From positions 1-64,000 of the forward strand of contig NZ_SNXS01000015.1 of the NCBI RefSeq assembly GCF_004362525.1: 64,000 nt of DNA, given 5' to 3'. The stretch comes from Roseateles toxinivorans. Lineage in GTDB: Bacteria > Pseudomonadota > Gammaproteobacteria > Burkholderiales > Burkholderiaceae_C. A program made the position numbers and the translations under genes. The notes beneath the pieces are model-generated. The model searched no databases. It was not told where the DNA came from and saw only the letters and a program-made list of their open reading frames with translations. Positions 17,436 through 27,863 of the stretch are shown here, in pieces. Every line of letters starts with the position of its first letter. Position 1 is the first letter of the stretch.

Positions 17436-18611
17436 TCAAGCCGGCTCGGTGAACACCGTCAACACCCCCGTATAGCCATACAAATGATGGTGCGCAATCT
17501 CGCCGCCGGCAAAGAAGCCGGCCAGCGGCACATCGCCCAGCGCATGCTTGACGATGGCCAGCTCGGCCGAGGGGCCGCCGAAGTGCGGGCCGCCGCGACC
17601 GGTACAGCTGATGTAGATGGCGGCGGCGATGCGGGTGCCGGGTTGGCCGGTGGGCAAGTCCTGGCCCTGGCCCTCAACCTCCTCGCGGATTTCGCTGCAG
17701 ATGCGCACAAGGTCGCGACGCGCAGCCTCGGTGTTGCGGCGGCAGAAGGTCAGCTGGGTGCCGGTCTCGACCTGTTCGGCAATGGCCAGGCCGCGGTCCA
17801 GTGGCGTCAGGCCCAGCAGGTGGCGCACACGGGTGGCGGGACCGAACTGGCCGGTGCGCGGCGTGGCTTCGTCGGGCGCGTCACCGGCATCCACCAGGCC
17901 GACCAGGGTCTGGCGCAGCTGGGGCAGGGCCTCGCGGCGGTCCAGCGCGCTCAGGCCCAGATCGCGCAGCAGACAGTCGAGCGCCGGTTCGTCATCGAGT
18001 TGGGCGACCCGGTTGCTCTCGCTGCGGGTGATGCGTCGCGTCGGCCCGACCGGCTGGCAGCCCTGGGTGACGCGCGAGATCAGGCTCACCTCGGGGCCGA
18101 AGGCCACGCCGGACAGACCGCCCTGGAACAGGCCGTTGGCGATCTGCCAGGCCTGGGTGCGGGCGCTTGCCACCCCGCCGAACAGATAGCCGCTGGCGGT
18201 GCGTGCGCCCATCTCCGCAATCAGCTCGGCGGCGTCGGCGGTGCTGGGATCGACATGCACCTGCGCGCTGTGTGCGGCAAACGTGCCCAGGGGCGACCCG
18301 CCGGAGAACAGACGGTAGTGGTCGCGCGGCAGATTGCAGAGCAGCAGGCTCAGTGCCGGCTCGTCGAAGTACTCGACGCCGCTCGCGCTCACGCCTATGC
18401 CCACGGCGCCGACCCAGTCCACGCCGGGCCAGCGTTGTTGCAGCTCGGCCAGCAGGGCGGGGGCATGAGGCGCGTAGTGGTCGGTCAGATAGACCCAACC
18501 GAGTGTGGCAGGCATGGCGGGCTGCTGAGCCCGCTGCGCTTCCAGCTGGGCGGCGGCCAGCGCCAGGGCGATGCGCCAGTCCGGGTGGGTGGCGTGGCCG
18601 CTGAGAAACAT
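17436..18611 (-). CDS. FIST domain protein (FIST N and FIST C)
   Basis: This 391-residue soluble protein has the FIST N-terminal domain (MFLSGHATHPDWRIALA, a GxGVSxxG-like loop VGAVGIGVSASGVEYFD) and a FIST C domain ending with HHHLYGYTGVLTVFTEP. FIST domains are proposed small-ligand sensors in signalling proteins. Stand-alone versions like this one lack an output domain. It starts ten bases after the phaM stop, so the two are probably cotranscribed. The ligand and partner are unknown. Confidence 0.82.
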   Translation of the reverse strand: MFLSGHATHPDWRIALALAAAQLEAQRAQQPAMPATLGWVYLTDHYAPHAPALLAELQQRWPGVDWVGAVGIGVSASGVEYFDEPALSLLLCNLPRDHYRLFSGGSPLGTFAAHSAQVHVDPSTADAAELIAEMGARTASGYLFGGVASARTQAWQIANGLFQGGLSGVAFGPEVSLISRVTQGCQPVGPTRRITRSESNRVAQLDDEPALDCLLRDLGLSALDRREALPQLRQTLVGLVDAGDAPDEATPRTGQFGPATRVRHLLGLTPLDRGLAIAEQVETGTQLTFCRRNTEAARRDLVRICSEIREEVEGQGQDLPTGQPGTRIAAAIYISCTGRGGPHFGGPSAELAIVKHALGDVPLAGFFAGGEIAHHHLYGYTGVLTVFTEPA

Positions 18612-18621
18612 GAGGCTCGCC

Positions 18622-19329
18622 TCAGCCGGTGCTGCGCTTGCGCGCGGCGGTTTTCTTGGCGGCCGCGGCCCTGCCGGCGCTGGCCGTCTTCGCCGCCTGC
18701 TTGACCATGCCGCCGGCCACTGCACCTGCCACGGCACCGGGCACCGAGGCGGCCTTGCGCAGGGTCTCCCCTGCAGCGTCGAACGATTGCTTGACCATCG
18801 CGCCGGCCAGGTTCTTGGCAGCGTCGGTGGCGCTGTCCTTCATCGCGTTGGTGGCCAGCTGGGCAAACTGCTGGCTCAACGCGCCCCACCATTGCATCGG
18901 ATCGACGGCGGCTGCCGCTGTAACTGCGCTTGCCGGCTCGGCCTTCTTTTCGGGCTTTTCCGCCTTCTTGCCGGCGGCGGGCTGGCCCATCGCGGCGGAG
19001 AACACCGGCATCGGGCTGTCAAGGCCGGGCATCTTGATCTTCAGCGTCTCGCTGAGTTCGGCCAACGGCACGTTCATCGACTTGAGGGTGGACAGCGTCA
19101 TGCGCTGCACCTCCAGCGCCTGTATCGTGGCGCCCATCATGCGCGCGTTCTGTTCCAGCCAGAACTGCACGGTGCGCAACTCTTCGATGCGCTTTTCCAG
19201 CTCCTCGGGGTTCAGGGTGGGTGCCACCCATTGACCGATGTTCGGCAGCGAGGAGCCGGCCGTCTTGACCAGGCCCTGCAGAAAGTCGAAGCCGGGAACG
19301 AACTTGGTGAAGCTGGATGCGTCGGCCAT
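18622..19329 (-). CDS. phaM: PhaM-type polyhydroxyalkanoate granule regulatory protein
   Basis: The 235-residue protein begins MADASSFTKFVPGFDFLQGLVK and contains the helical PhaM region (LNPEELEKRIEELRTVQFWLEQNARMM, ALEVQRMTLSTLK). It ends with an alanine/lysine-rich tail AAAKKTAARKRSTG that in Ralstonia PhaM binds DNA. PhaM attaches PHA granules to the nucleoid and activates PHA synthase PhaC. No phaC is in this window. The frame stays open upstream over the next gene, but the ATG at 19329 gives the family start. Confidence 0.85.
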   Translation of the reverse strand: MADASSFTKFVPGFDFLQGLVKTAGSSLPNIGQWVAPTLNPEELEKRIEELRTVQFWLEQNARMMGATIQALEVQRMTLSTLKSMNVPLAELSETLKIKMPGLDSPMPVFSAAMGQPAAGKKAEKPEKKAEPASAVTAAAAVDPMQWWGALSQQFAQLATNAMKDSATDAAKNLAGAMVKQSFDAAGETLRKAASVPGAVAGAVAGGMVKQAAKTASAGRAAAAKKTAARKRSTG

Positions 19330-19376
19330 GGTTGCTGTCTCCGTTTTTTGGAGACCTGAGCCTATCACCGGGCGTG

Positions 19377-20351
19377 CTATTTGTGCGGCTCTACCCGTTC
19401 GACGGTGAAGCCGCGCTCGGCCAGCAGCCTGGGCAGGGCTTGCGGGCCGGTCATGTGCAGTGCGCCCACGGCGGCCAGCAGCGGCTCGCCCTGGGCATGG
19501 AGGGCGGCAATGCGTTCGGCCATGGCAGGATTGCGCTCGTCGTTGAGCCGGCGCATGGCCCTGCGGTCGGCCTCGTTCTTGATGCAGTCGCACCAATCCT
19601 CGTAGGCCGCCAGCTCGGCCAGGTCGCCTCGGGCCCAGGCCTCGGCCAGGCGCTTCAGCTGAGGGCGCACGCGCTGGCCCTCCAGCAGCTCCAGCGCCTG
19701 CTCGGTCGCCTCCAGCGCCTCGGCCGGGGTTTTCGGGATCAGCGCATCGCGCTGTCCCTCGGCCGTTTCCAGGCTGATCAGCGGGCGCTGGCCGGCCTTG
19801 GCATAGCCGGCCAGCACGAATTCCTGGCCGTAGGACGGATCCAGCCCGTCCCAGCGGCCGGCCAGCAAGGCGTAGGTCATGACCTGCAGCACCGGATGCA
19901 TGCTGGCCAGCGCACCGGGCGGCAGGCAGGCCAGCGCGGCCTGGCCGTCCAGGCGGCGCTGCAGGGCCGGGCCAATGACTGGCAACTGCGCAGCCGGGGT
20001 GGGCTCGGTCATCACGGCCTGCACCGCCGGGTCGGTGACGTCCAGCTCCAGTGCGAGCACAGCGGTCTGTTGCAGCGCGCGCTGCAGGGCCGGCCCGGGG
20101 TAGATCCAGTCCTGCCGGCCGACATGCAGGGTGCCGTACAGATAGGAATTGCGCCCGTCCTTGGCTATGCGCCACAGCACGCCACGATCCTGCGTATCGC
20201 GCAGGCCGGCCATCATCTGCTCCTGGCTGGGCATCTGGGCGGTGGGCGGGCAGGTGGCGGGCGGCGCGGCGTGGGTCAGGCCTGCGCAACAGACCAGGCC
20301 CAGGCAATAGGCGCGCGCCAGGCGTTTCACATATGCGGCAGGCGATGGCAT
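19377..20351 (-). CDS. TraB/GumN family protein, exported
   Basis: The 324-residue protein has a signal peptide (KRLARAYCLGLVCCAGLTHA) and the TraB/GumN hallmark SYLYGTLHVG near residue 70. It closes with LLAAVGALHMTGPQALPRLLAERGF, containing the second conserved G-x-x-H motif. The fold is related to metal-dependent TIKI-type proteases, and the two GxxH motifs plus conserved glutamates are candidate ligands. The biological role in bacteria is unclear. It is upstream of phaM on the same strand, 47 bases away. Confidence 0.83.
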   Translation of the reverse strand: MPSPAAYVKRLARAYCLGLVCCAGLTHAAPPATCPPTAQMPSQEQMMAGLRDTQDRGVLWRIAKDGRNSYLYGTLHVGRQDWIYPGPALQRALQQTAVLALELDVTDPAVQAVMTEPTPAAQLPVIGPALQRRLDGQAALACLPPGALASMHPVLQVMTYALLAGRWDGLDPSYGQEFVLAGYAKAGQRPLISLETAEGQRDALIPKTPAEALEATEQALELLEGQRVRPQLKRLAEAWARGDLAELAAYEDWCDCIKNEADRRAMRRLNDERNPAMAERIAALHAQGEPLLAAVGALHMTGPQALPRLLAERGFTVERVEPHK

Positions 20352-20398
20352 CGGGTCAGGGTTTCTGGCTAAGCTGCACGGATTATCAAGGAGCTCCC

Positions 20399-20812
20399 AT
20401 GCCCAGCCTGTTTCACCTGGCCTTTCACGTACGCGACCTGGACGGCGCCCGCCGTTTCTATGGTGACCTGCTCGGTTGCCAGGAGGGGCGCAGCACCGCG
20501 ACCTGGGTCGACTTCAACTTCTTCGGCCACCAGATCTCGCTGCATCTGGGTGAGCCCTTTGCCACCACCCGCACCGGCCAGGTCGGCGGCCATCTGGTGC
20601 CGATGCCGCATCTGGGCGTGGTGCTGGAACTGCCCGAATGGCAGGCCCTCGCCGAGCGCCTGCAGGCCGCCGGCACCGAATTCGTGATGCCGCCGCAGGC
20701 GCGTTTCGAGGGCCAGCCCGGCGAGCAGTGGACGATGTTCCTGCTCGACCCCTTTGGCAATCCGCTTGAAATCAAGGGCTTCCGCTCGCTGGCGACGGTG
20801 TTTGACAGCTGA
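20399..20812 (+). CDS. VOC family protein (glyoxalase/dioxygenase-like)
   Basis: This 137-residue vicinal-oxygen-chelate protein starts after AAGGAG (20388-20393). Two beta-alpha-beta-beta-beta units are apparent: FHLAFHVRDLDGARRFYGDLLG with an early His ligand, and FLLDPFGNPLEIKGF with the C-terminal Glu ligand. Family members include glyoxalases, extradiol dioxygenases and fosfomycin-resistance enzymes; nothing here picks one. It is a single gene between TraB and the ATPase-like gene. Confidence 0.83.
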   Translation: MPSLFHLAFHVRDLDGARRFYGDLLGCQEGRSTATWVDFNFFGHQISLHLGEPFATTRTGQVGGHLVPMPHLGVVLELPEWQALAERLQAAGTEFVMPPQARFEGQPGEQWTMFLLDPFGNPLEIKGFRSLATVFDS

Positions 20813-20900
20813 TCTGGCCGGAATTGACGGGTAATACTGAATAGTTGAGCCGTCCCGGCCGTGCCAAACTGCCCCGCGCAGCAAATCAGGGAATTCAGTC

Positions 20901-21919
20901 ATGGCACGTGTAGATTTGGCCGCCGTCACCCAGTGGATCACGGTGGCGGTGCAGCAGTTTCCGGGCGACCTGGCCACCCAGGTGGCCGAGCGCCAGGGCG
21001 TGACGCGCGCCACCGCGCAGAAGACCCTGAAGCGCCTGATCGAGCTGCAGTGGCTGGTGCGCAAGGGCACGCCGCGCAAACCCATCTACGAGCCCGGCCT
21101 CTTGCGCCAGGTGGTGCGCCGCTATCCGCTGGAGGGCCTGGATGAAGACGTGCCCTGGGCGCGCGACTTCGCGCCGCACTTCGCGCTGTCCGACGAGGTG
21201 TTCCGCCTCGCCCAGCATGCCTTCACCGAGCTCCTGAACAACGCCGTGGACCACAGCGAGGGCACCAGCGTGACCGTGTCGATGCGCCAGACCGGCAGCC
21301 ACTTGCAGCTGCTGGTGTCGGATGACGGCCGGGGCGTGTTCAACAAGATCAACGAGGTCTTCAAGATCGACGACCCGGCGATGGCCATGCTGGAACTGAG
21401 CAAGGGCAAGCTGACCAGCCAGCCGGAGCGCCACACCGGCCGGGGCCTGTTCTTCACCGCCAAGATGGCCGATGTGTTCGACCTGCATGCCAATGAGACG
21501 GCCTACCAGCACCGCGAGTGGGAAGAGGGGCTGTGGCAGCGCGGCCGGCCGGTCTGCCGCTCGGGCACCTCGGTGTTCGTGGCCTTCGGGCTGGAGTCAC
21601 GGCGCAGCGTTGACGAGGTCTTGCGCCGCTTCAGCGTCGACGGCAAGGGCTATGACTTCGAACGCACCCTGGTGCCGCTGAAGCTGCTGCTGGAGGGCCA
21701 TTCGGGCCTGGAGTCGCGTTCGCAGGCCAAGCGGGTGGGCGCCCGGTTGCAGCAGTTCAAGCGGGCCGACCTCGATTTCGACGGCGTCAACGATGTCGGC
21801 CATGCCTTTGCCGACGAGCTGTTCCGCGTCTTCGCCCGCCAGCATCCGCAGCTGCGCCTTGTGCCGCTGAATATGGGGCCGCGAGTGGCGGCGCTGGTGC
21901 AGACGATCATCGAAGCAAG

Positions 21920-21923
<4 letters not shown>
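20901..21923 (+). CDS. HTH - HATPase - STAS-like DUF4325 fusion protein
   Basis: This 340-residue protein has three parts. Residues 1-60 look like a winged helix (VAERQGVTRATAQKTLKRLIELQWLVRKG). About 90-200 are a GHKL/HATPase fold with the N box AFTELLNNAVDHS and the G1/G2 motifs VSDDGRGVF and HTGRGLFFTAKMA. The last about 80 residues resemble the STAS-like DUF4325 domain (LDFDGVNDVGHAFADELFRVF). No dimerisation or phosphoacceptor histidine of a sensor kinase is seen. The parts echo anti-sigma kinase (RsbW), anti-anti-sigma (STAS) and a DNA-binding unit in one chain. The function is unknown. Its TAG stop overlaps the stop of the converging cpdB at CTAG. Confidence 0.75.
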
Positions 21924-23827
<1,904 letters not shown>

Positions 23828-23856
23828 GGCCGCAATGCTAGCGGCAGATGGGGGGT

Positions 23857-23913
23857 GGCCCCGGATTGCATCCGGGCTACAGAACTCGCGTAGCCCGGAT
23901 GCAATCCGGGGCC
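23857..23913. repeat. REP/BIME-like palindrome, copy 1
   Basis: Two perfect 24-base inverted arms (23857-23880 and 23890-23913) flank a 9-base spacer. Each arm is itself a hairpin (CCCGGAT/ATCCGGG) preceded by GTAG, the tetranucleotide typical of REP palindromes mobilised by RAYT (TnpA-REP) proteins. The same unit recurs at 51420-51465. It follows the stop of the AAA gene and may also terminate or stabilise its transcript. Confidence 0.8.
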
Positions 23914-23919
23914 GACAAG

Positions 23920-26229
23920 TCAGTGCTTGAACCCGATGGCCCGCCGTTGCCGCACCTCGGGCTTGACGCGGTGCTCGGCCTCCAGCTGTGACAGGAACTC
24001 GTCCGGCTCGAAGCCCTCGCCGAGGATGTCCACCTGGCGCTTGACGTTGGCGAAGTCGCCGGGCGTCAGCTCATCCAGCTCGGCCAGGCGCTGGCGCTGC
24101 TCTTGGTTCATCGCAGCGGCCATGCCGTCCAGCGCCTCGGCCACGAACATGCGCTCGCGTTGCTCGGGCTTCAGCGCCTTGAAGCGGATCTTGAAGGTGA
24201 AGCGGCGCAGCGCGGCCTCGTCCAGCTCCTCGAACAGATTGGTCGTGCAGATGAAGATGCCGGGAAAGCGCTCCATGCCCTGCAGCATCTCGTTGACCTC
24301 GCTGAGTTCATAGCTGCGCTCGGCCAGGCGGCGACTGCGCAGGAAGCTGTCGGCCTCGTCGAGCAGCAGCACGGCGTCCTCGGTGGCGGCGGCGTCGAAC
24401 ATGCGGGCCATGTTCTGTTCGGTCTCGCCGACGAACTTGCTGGCGATGTCGCTGGCCTGGCGGATCATCAGCGGCTTTTGCAGCGCCTGGGCGACGTGCT
24501 CGGCCAGCGCCGTCTTGCCGCTGCCGGGCGGGCCGAAGAAGCACAGGCAGCCGGCGCCGCGCCGTTTCAGCGCCTCGACGACGCGGGCGATCTCGAAGCG
24601 CGATTCGGTGTTCAGCAGACTCAGGTCGTAGCGGGTGACCACCGGCCGGGCGCCCTTCTCGCGGGCGTCATGGCCTAGCGCCTTGTCGGCGTTTTGCAGC
24701 TGGCGCTCGATCAGCGATTCGACCGCCCGATTGGCGCCCGGGGCCCCCGCCAGCTGCGCAAACCGCACCGCGGTGCGAATCTGCGCTGGCGTCAGGCCCC
24801 TTCGTTCACAAAGCCTCTCTTGAAAGCCTGCGCTAACTTCCACGCCCTGAAGGGCGCGACGCACCAGTGCCAGCCGCGCCCCGGGCGGCGGCGATTTGAG
24901 CTCCAGGTGGTACTGGAAACGGCGCCTGAAGGCCGGGTCTATCTGCTCGATCCGGTTCGTGACCCAGATCACCGGCACCGGATTCGTCTCCAGGATCTGG
25001 TTCACCCAGGCCTTGCCGCTGACGCTGCTGGAGGGCGCACCCTCGCCCGAGGAGTCGAGCCTGGCGATCAGCTGTGCGGTGTCGCTGGACAGCGGCGGGA
25101 ACACGTCCTCAACCTCGTCGAACAGCAGGGCAACCTTGTGGCCCCCCTTGAGAAAGACCTGGCTGATCTGCAGCGAGCGATAGCGGTCGCGGCCGGTCAG
25201 CGAGTTGCCGTCGCGGTCGGCGTACTCGACCTCGTAAAGATCGAGGCCGGCACTCTGCGCCGCCACCTTGGCCAGCTCGGTCTTGCCGGTGCCCGGCGGG
25301 CCGTAGAGCAGCACATTGACGCCCGGCGCCTTGCGTTCGACCGCATTGCTGAGCAGGGCCGTCAGCACGCCGAGGTCCTCGCTGACGAAATGGAAGTCGC
25401 CCGGGGTCAGCTCGCTCTTGGTGGCCGGCCGGGTGAACACGGCCATCAGATCGGACGGGCCCTGGTATTCGCGCATCAGCACCGGCGGCAGCTGCTCGCT
25501 GACCTTCATCAGGTCGGCCAGGTCGGTGATGTTGTGCTCCGAGATCAGGTTCTCGACCATGCCTATGCGCTCCAACCGCGAGCCGGCGCGCAGCGCCTCG
25601 GCCACCTCCTGCTCATTGACGCCGGCCACGGCGGCGATCGCGGCGAAGGCCTCCTGCGCGTTGTTGACCTTGAATTCGACCAGGAGGCCACGCAACTCGC
25701 GCTGGTAGCGGGCCAGCGTGCCATAGAGCAGCAGCGCGCGCTCGGCCGGGTTCAGCTGCAGCAGATCGGCCAGCGCATCGATGTTCTTCTCGACCAGCGT
25801 CGATTCTTTTTTGAGCTGGCGCTCCAGCCATTCGCAGGTCGTGCCCAGCACGGACAGCAGGTCCTTGGGCGCGTCCTTGATGTATTCGTCGATGTAGAAG
25901 AACAGCGACCCCTCCTCATAGGGGCCGTGCCAGACGCCGTATCGCTTAAGAAAAGCCTCGTCGCTGAGCGATTCATGATCGCGCCAGGCCTCGTTGGCCT
26001 TGCAGCGCTGGGCGAGAAAGCCGCGCACCCGGGCGAGCACGCTGGCGGGCCAGACCAGATGGCGGCCGACGAAGGAAAGCAGGCCGGCGCAGTCGCGCCT
26101 GAGGTTGAAGCGGGCCGCGTGCTTGAGCGTCAGCGTGAGGACGAACTGCGAGCACATGCGATCCAGCACCGGTGCCTCTTTGAGGCCGGGCGAAGGCAGC
26201 AGGTGCGCGTCTGACAGACGCTTGGCCAT
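23920..26229 (-). CDS. Double AAA-domain ATPase
   Basis: The 769-residue protein has two AAA modules. The first has Walker A GPPGTGKT at about residue 310 and Walker B ALLFDEVEDVF. The second has Walker A GPPGSGKT at about 566 and Walker B VLLLDEADSFL, with the arginine-rich AALRRF following. The first 250 residues are helical with no recognised domain. The order resembles Cdc48/ClpA-like two-ring enzymes, but no ClpA or FtsH signature is seen. The ATG at 26229 has an AGGAG eight bases upstream; an earlier in-frame ATG (26322) lacks one. No adaptor or protease gene is adjacent, so the substrate is unknown. Confidence 0.8.
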   Translation of the reverse strand: MAKRLSDAHLLPSPGLKEAPVLDRMCSQFVLTLTLKHAARFNLRRDCAGLLSFVGRHLVWPASVLARVRGFLAQRCKANEAWRDHESLSDEAFLKRYGVWHGPYEEGSLFFYIDEYIKDAPKDLLSVLGTTCEWLERQLKKESTLVEKNIDALADLLQLNPAERALLLYGTLARYQRELRGLLVEFKVNNAQEAFAAIAAVAGVNEQEVAEALRAGSRLERIGMVENLISEHNITDLADLMKVSEQLPPVLMREYQGPSDLMAVFTRPATKSELTPGDFHFVSEDLGVLTALLSNAVERKAPGVNVLLYGPPGTGKTELAKVAAQSAGLDLYEVEYADRDGNSLTGRDRYRSLQISQVFLKGGHKVALLFDEVEDVFPPLSSDTAQLIARLDSSGEGAPSSSVSGKAWVNQILETNPVPVIWVTNRIEQIDPAFRRRFQYHLELKSPPPGARLALVRRALQGVEVSAGFQERLCERRGLTPAQIRTAVRFAQLAGAPGANRAVESLIERQLQNADKALGHDAREKGARPVVTRYDLSLLNTESRFEIARVVEALKRRGAGCLCFFGPPGSGKTALAEHVAQALQKPLMIRQASDIASKFVGETEQNMARMFDAAATEDAVLLLDEADSFLRSRRLAERSYELSEVNEMLQGMERFPGIFICTTNLFEELDEAALRRFTFKIRFKALKPEQRERMFVAEALDGMAAAMNQEQRQRLAELDELTPGDFANVKRQVDILGEGFEPDEFLSQLEAEHRVKPEVRQRRAIGFKH

Positions 26230-26352
26230 GGGCAGCTCCTCACAAGCAAACGACGGGCCGTCCCTAGTTTGCTTGTCCCCCTCGGGGGGCCTGGCGCGAA
26301 GCGACAGGTCTGGGGCGCTCACAGGGATGCCCCATCTTGGATCAGGCTGCGG

Positions 26353-26370
26353 CGCAGGGCAAGCCCTGCG
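26353..26370. terminator. Hairpin downstream of DUF3567 gene
   Basis: CGCAGGGC (26353-26360) and GCCCTGCG (26363-26370) are perfect inverted arms, folding as a 5-6 bp stem with a small loop, about 45 bases after the DUF3567 stop. There is no T-run, so it is only a candidate terminator. The 26230-26415 gap also has to hold the promoter of the AAA gene, which I cannot define. Confidence 0.35.
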
Positions 26371-26415
26371 GCGTGACTTAAGGCGCAGGGTCTGTGCCCT
26401 GGCCCTATCCAGCCC

Positions 26416-26703
26416 TCAATGCATGACGACGGGGTGCTGGCTCATCGACGCGTAAGTCTCGATGTAATCATCGATCTCTTCTTCGGACGGGTCGCCTTCG
26501 ATCAGCGCCTGCACGCCCAGCTTGAAGCTCTCGGCCAGCGCGCCTTCGATGAAGATTTCCTTGCGGGCGAACTTGTCGACGATTTCGTAGCCGCCGCGGC
26601 TGAGGGACTCGTCGCCAGCCTGCAGATGGGGATTGCCCAGATTCGGCACCGGCACGTCGAATTGCACGACCACAAAGCTGTCCGAGTTGTAGAGCATTTG
26701 CAT
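26416..26703 (-). CDS. DUF3567 family protein
   Basis: This 95-residue acidic protein matches DUF3567, a small family typical of beta-proteobacteria: MQMLYNSDSFVVVQFDVP, the central GGYEIVDKFARKEIFIEG, and the end DPSEEEIDDYIETYASMSQHPV. There is no signal peptide or membrane segment. The function is unknown. Its presence is one of the taxonomic clues for Burkholderiales. Confidence 0.88.
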   Translation of the reverse strand: MQMLYNSDSFVVVQFDVPVPNLGNPHLQAGDESLSRGGYEIVDKFARKEIFIEGALAESFKLGVQALIEGDPSEEEIDDYIETYASMSQHPVVMH

Positions 26704-26854
26704 GTGGGTACTCCTTTACAGCTAACTGTGGCCATTGGCAGGTATTTCAACCTGCCCGGGCCGCCATCGGTCGGGAGAAGCATCAACGCAGCCCCAGCGT
26801 GACAGTTTCTTCGGCCGGCGCCACCCTCGGCTTGAGGGGGTTGTGTCCACAAGT

Positions 26855-27817
26855 TCACGGTGTGGTCGGCTCTTTGTTCAGGCTCATTTCGAGCGCCTGC
26901 TCGCTGTTGTCCCGGCTCCAGCGCAGGCGAACCGGCAGAAAGTGGCGCTGCGGGTCCAGCCAGATGTCGATCTGCGGCTCGTAAGGGCCTTCGGGCAGAC
27001 GTTGCAAAAACACCGCAGATTCGACCCGACCGACCGGCAGATCCAGTGTTTGCGAGGCCTGGACGACGAAGCGCCAGGTCTGCAGCTGGCCCTGCCGGGC
27101 CGCCACCGGCAGCAGCACCGACTCGCCCGGCGCGAAGGCCAGCGGATCGGCGGCGACCATGGCCGCCAGCTGCAGCATCCAGCTGAGCCGGTCTTGCGCA
27201 CCGGCGGGCAGTGGCAGCTCCAGGCTGGAGCTTGAGAAACTGATCTTGCCGGCCTCGCGCTGGAAGTTGGTGGCGCGCCGCGCGCGGCCGCCGCGCTCGT
27301 CGGACTGGCGCAGCGGCGCCAGTCCGGCGCGGTCGATGCCGCCGTGGCTGGCCCAGCCGGGCAGCGGGCGGTCGTCCAGCCAGCGCTCCAGCCGAGCCTC
27401 GTAACCCTCGGGCGATGGGCGCCAGCTCAGCAGCGCCTGGCCCAGTGCCGTGCCGTGCCTGAGTTCGTAGCTGAGCAGCGCCGCCGGCGCGAATCGGGTG
27501 GCATGGCCGAGAGCGGCCTGGGCGATGGTTGCCGCCGCCTCGATCGGCGCAGCGGGGGCCTGAACCTGGGGCCGCACCGGCCGCGGCGGTGGCGGCGCTG
27601 TCGCGACGGCAGGCTCTGGCCGAGGCACCGCCAGAGGCCGCGGCGCCACCTGTACGGCGACCACCGCCGCGGCACTGGAGGCAGTCCTTTCATCAGGCGC
27701 ACGCAGCACCGTCAGCAGCACGCCATGCAGGGCCAAGGCCAGCACCCCGGCGCCCAACCAGACACGGCGCCGGCGGGGCGACACAGCAGAGAGCGGTGAG
27801 GGCGTCAGCCAAGTCAT
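26855..27817 (-). CDS. DUF3108 domain protein with N-terminal membrane anchor
   Basis: The 320-residue protein has one N-terminal membrane segment (VWLGAGVLALALHGVLLTVL), then a proline-rich TonB-like linker (PRPLAVPRPEPAVATAPPPP) and a periplasmic beta-rich DUF3108 domain (about 115-310). The topology suggests a periplasm-spanning envelope protein. The start MTWLTPSPL was preferred over an upstream in-frame ATG because it places the basic PRRRR stretch directly before the membrane helix. The function is unknown. Confidence 0.75.
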   Translation of the reverse strand: MTWLTPSPLSAVSPRRRRVWLGAGVLALALHGVLLTVLRAPDERTASSAAAVVAVQVAPRPLAVPRPEPAVATAPPPPRPVRPQVQAPAAPIEAAATIAQAALGHATRFAPAALLSYELRHGTALGQALLSWRPSPEGYEARLERWLDDRPLPGWASHGGIDRAGLAPLRQSDERGGRARRATNFQREAGKISFSSSSLELPLPAGAQDRLSWMLQLAAMVAADPLAFAPGESVLLPVAARQGQLQTWRFVVQASQTLDLPVGRVESAVFLQRLPEGPYEPQIDIWLDPQRHFLPVRLRWSRDNSEQALEMSLNKEPTTP

Positions 27818-27863
27818 CGGACAATGCTGCCATTCGCGTCCAACCCGCACCATCCCCCTCAAG

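Noticed and set aside
26230-26322. N-terminal extension of the AAA ATPase to the ATG at 26322
   Set aside because: The extension has no ribosome-binding site, whereas AGGAG lies before the ATG at 26229.
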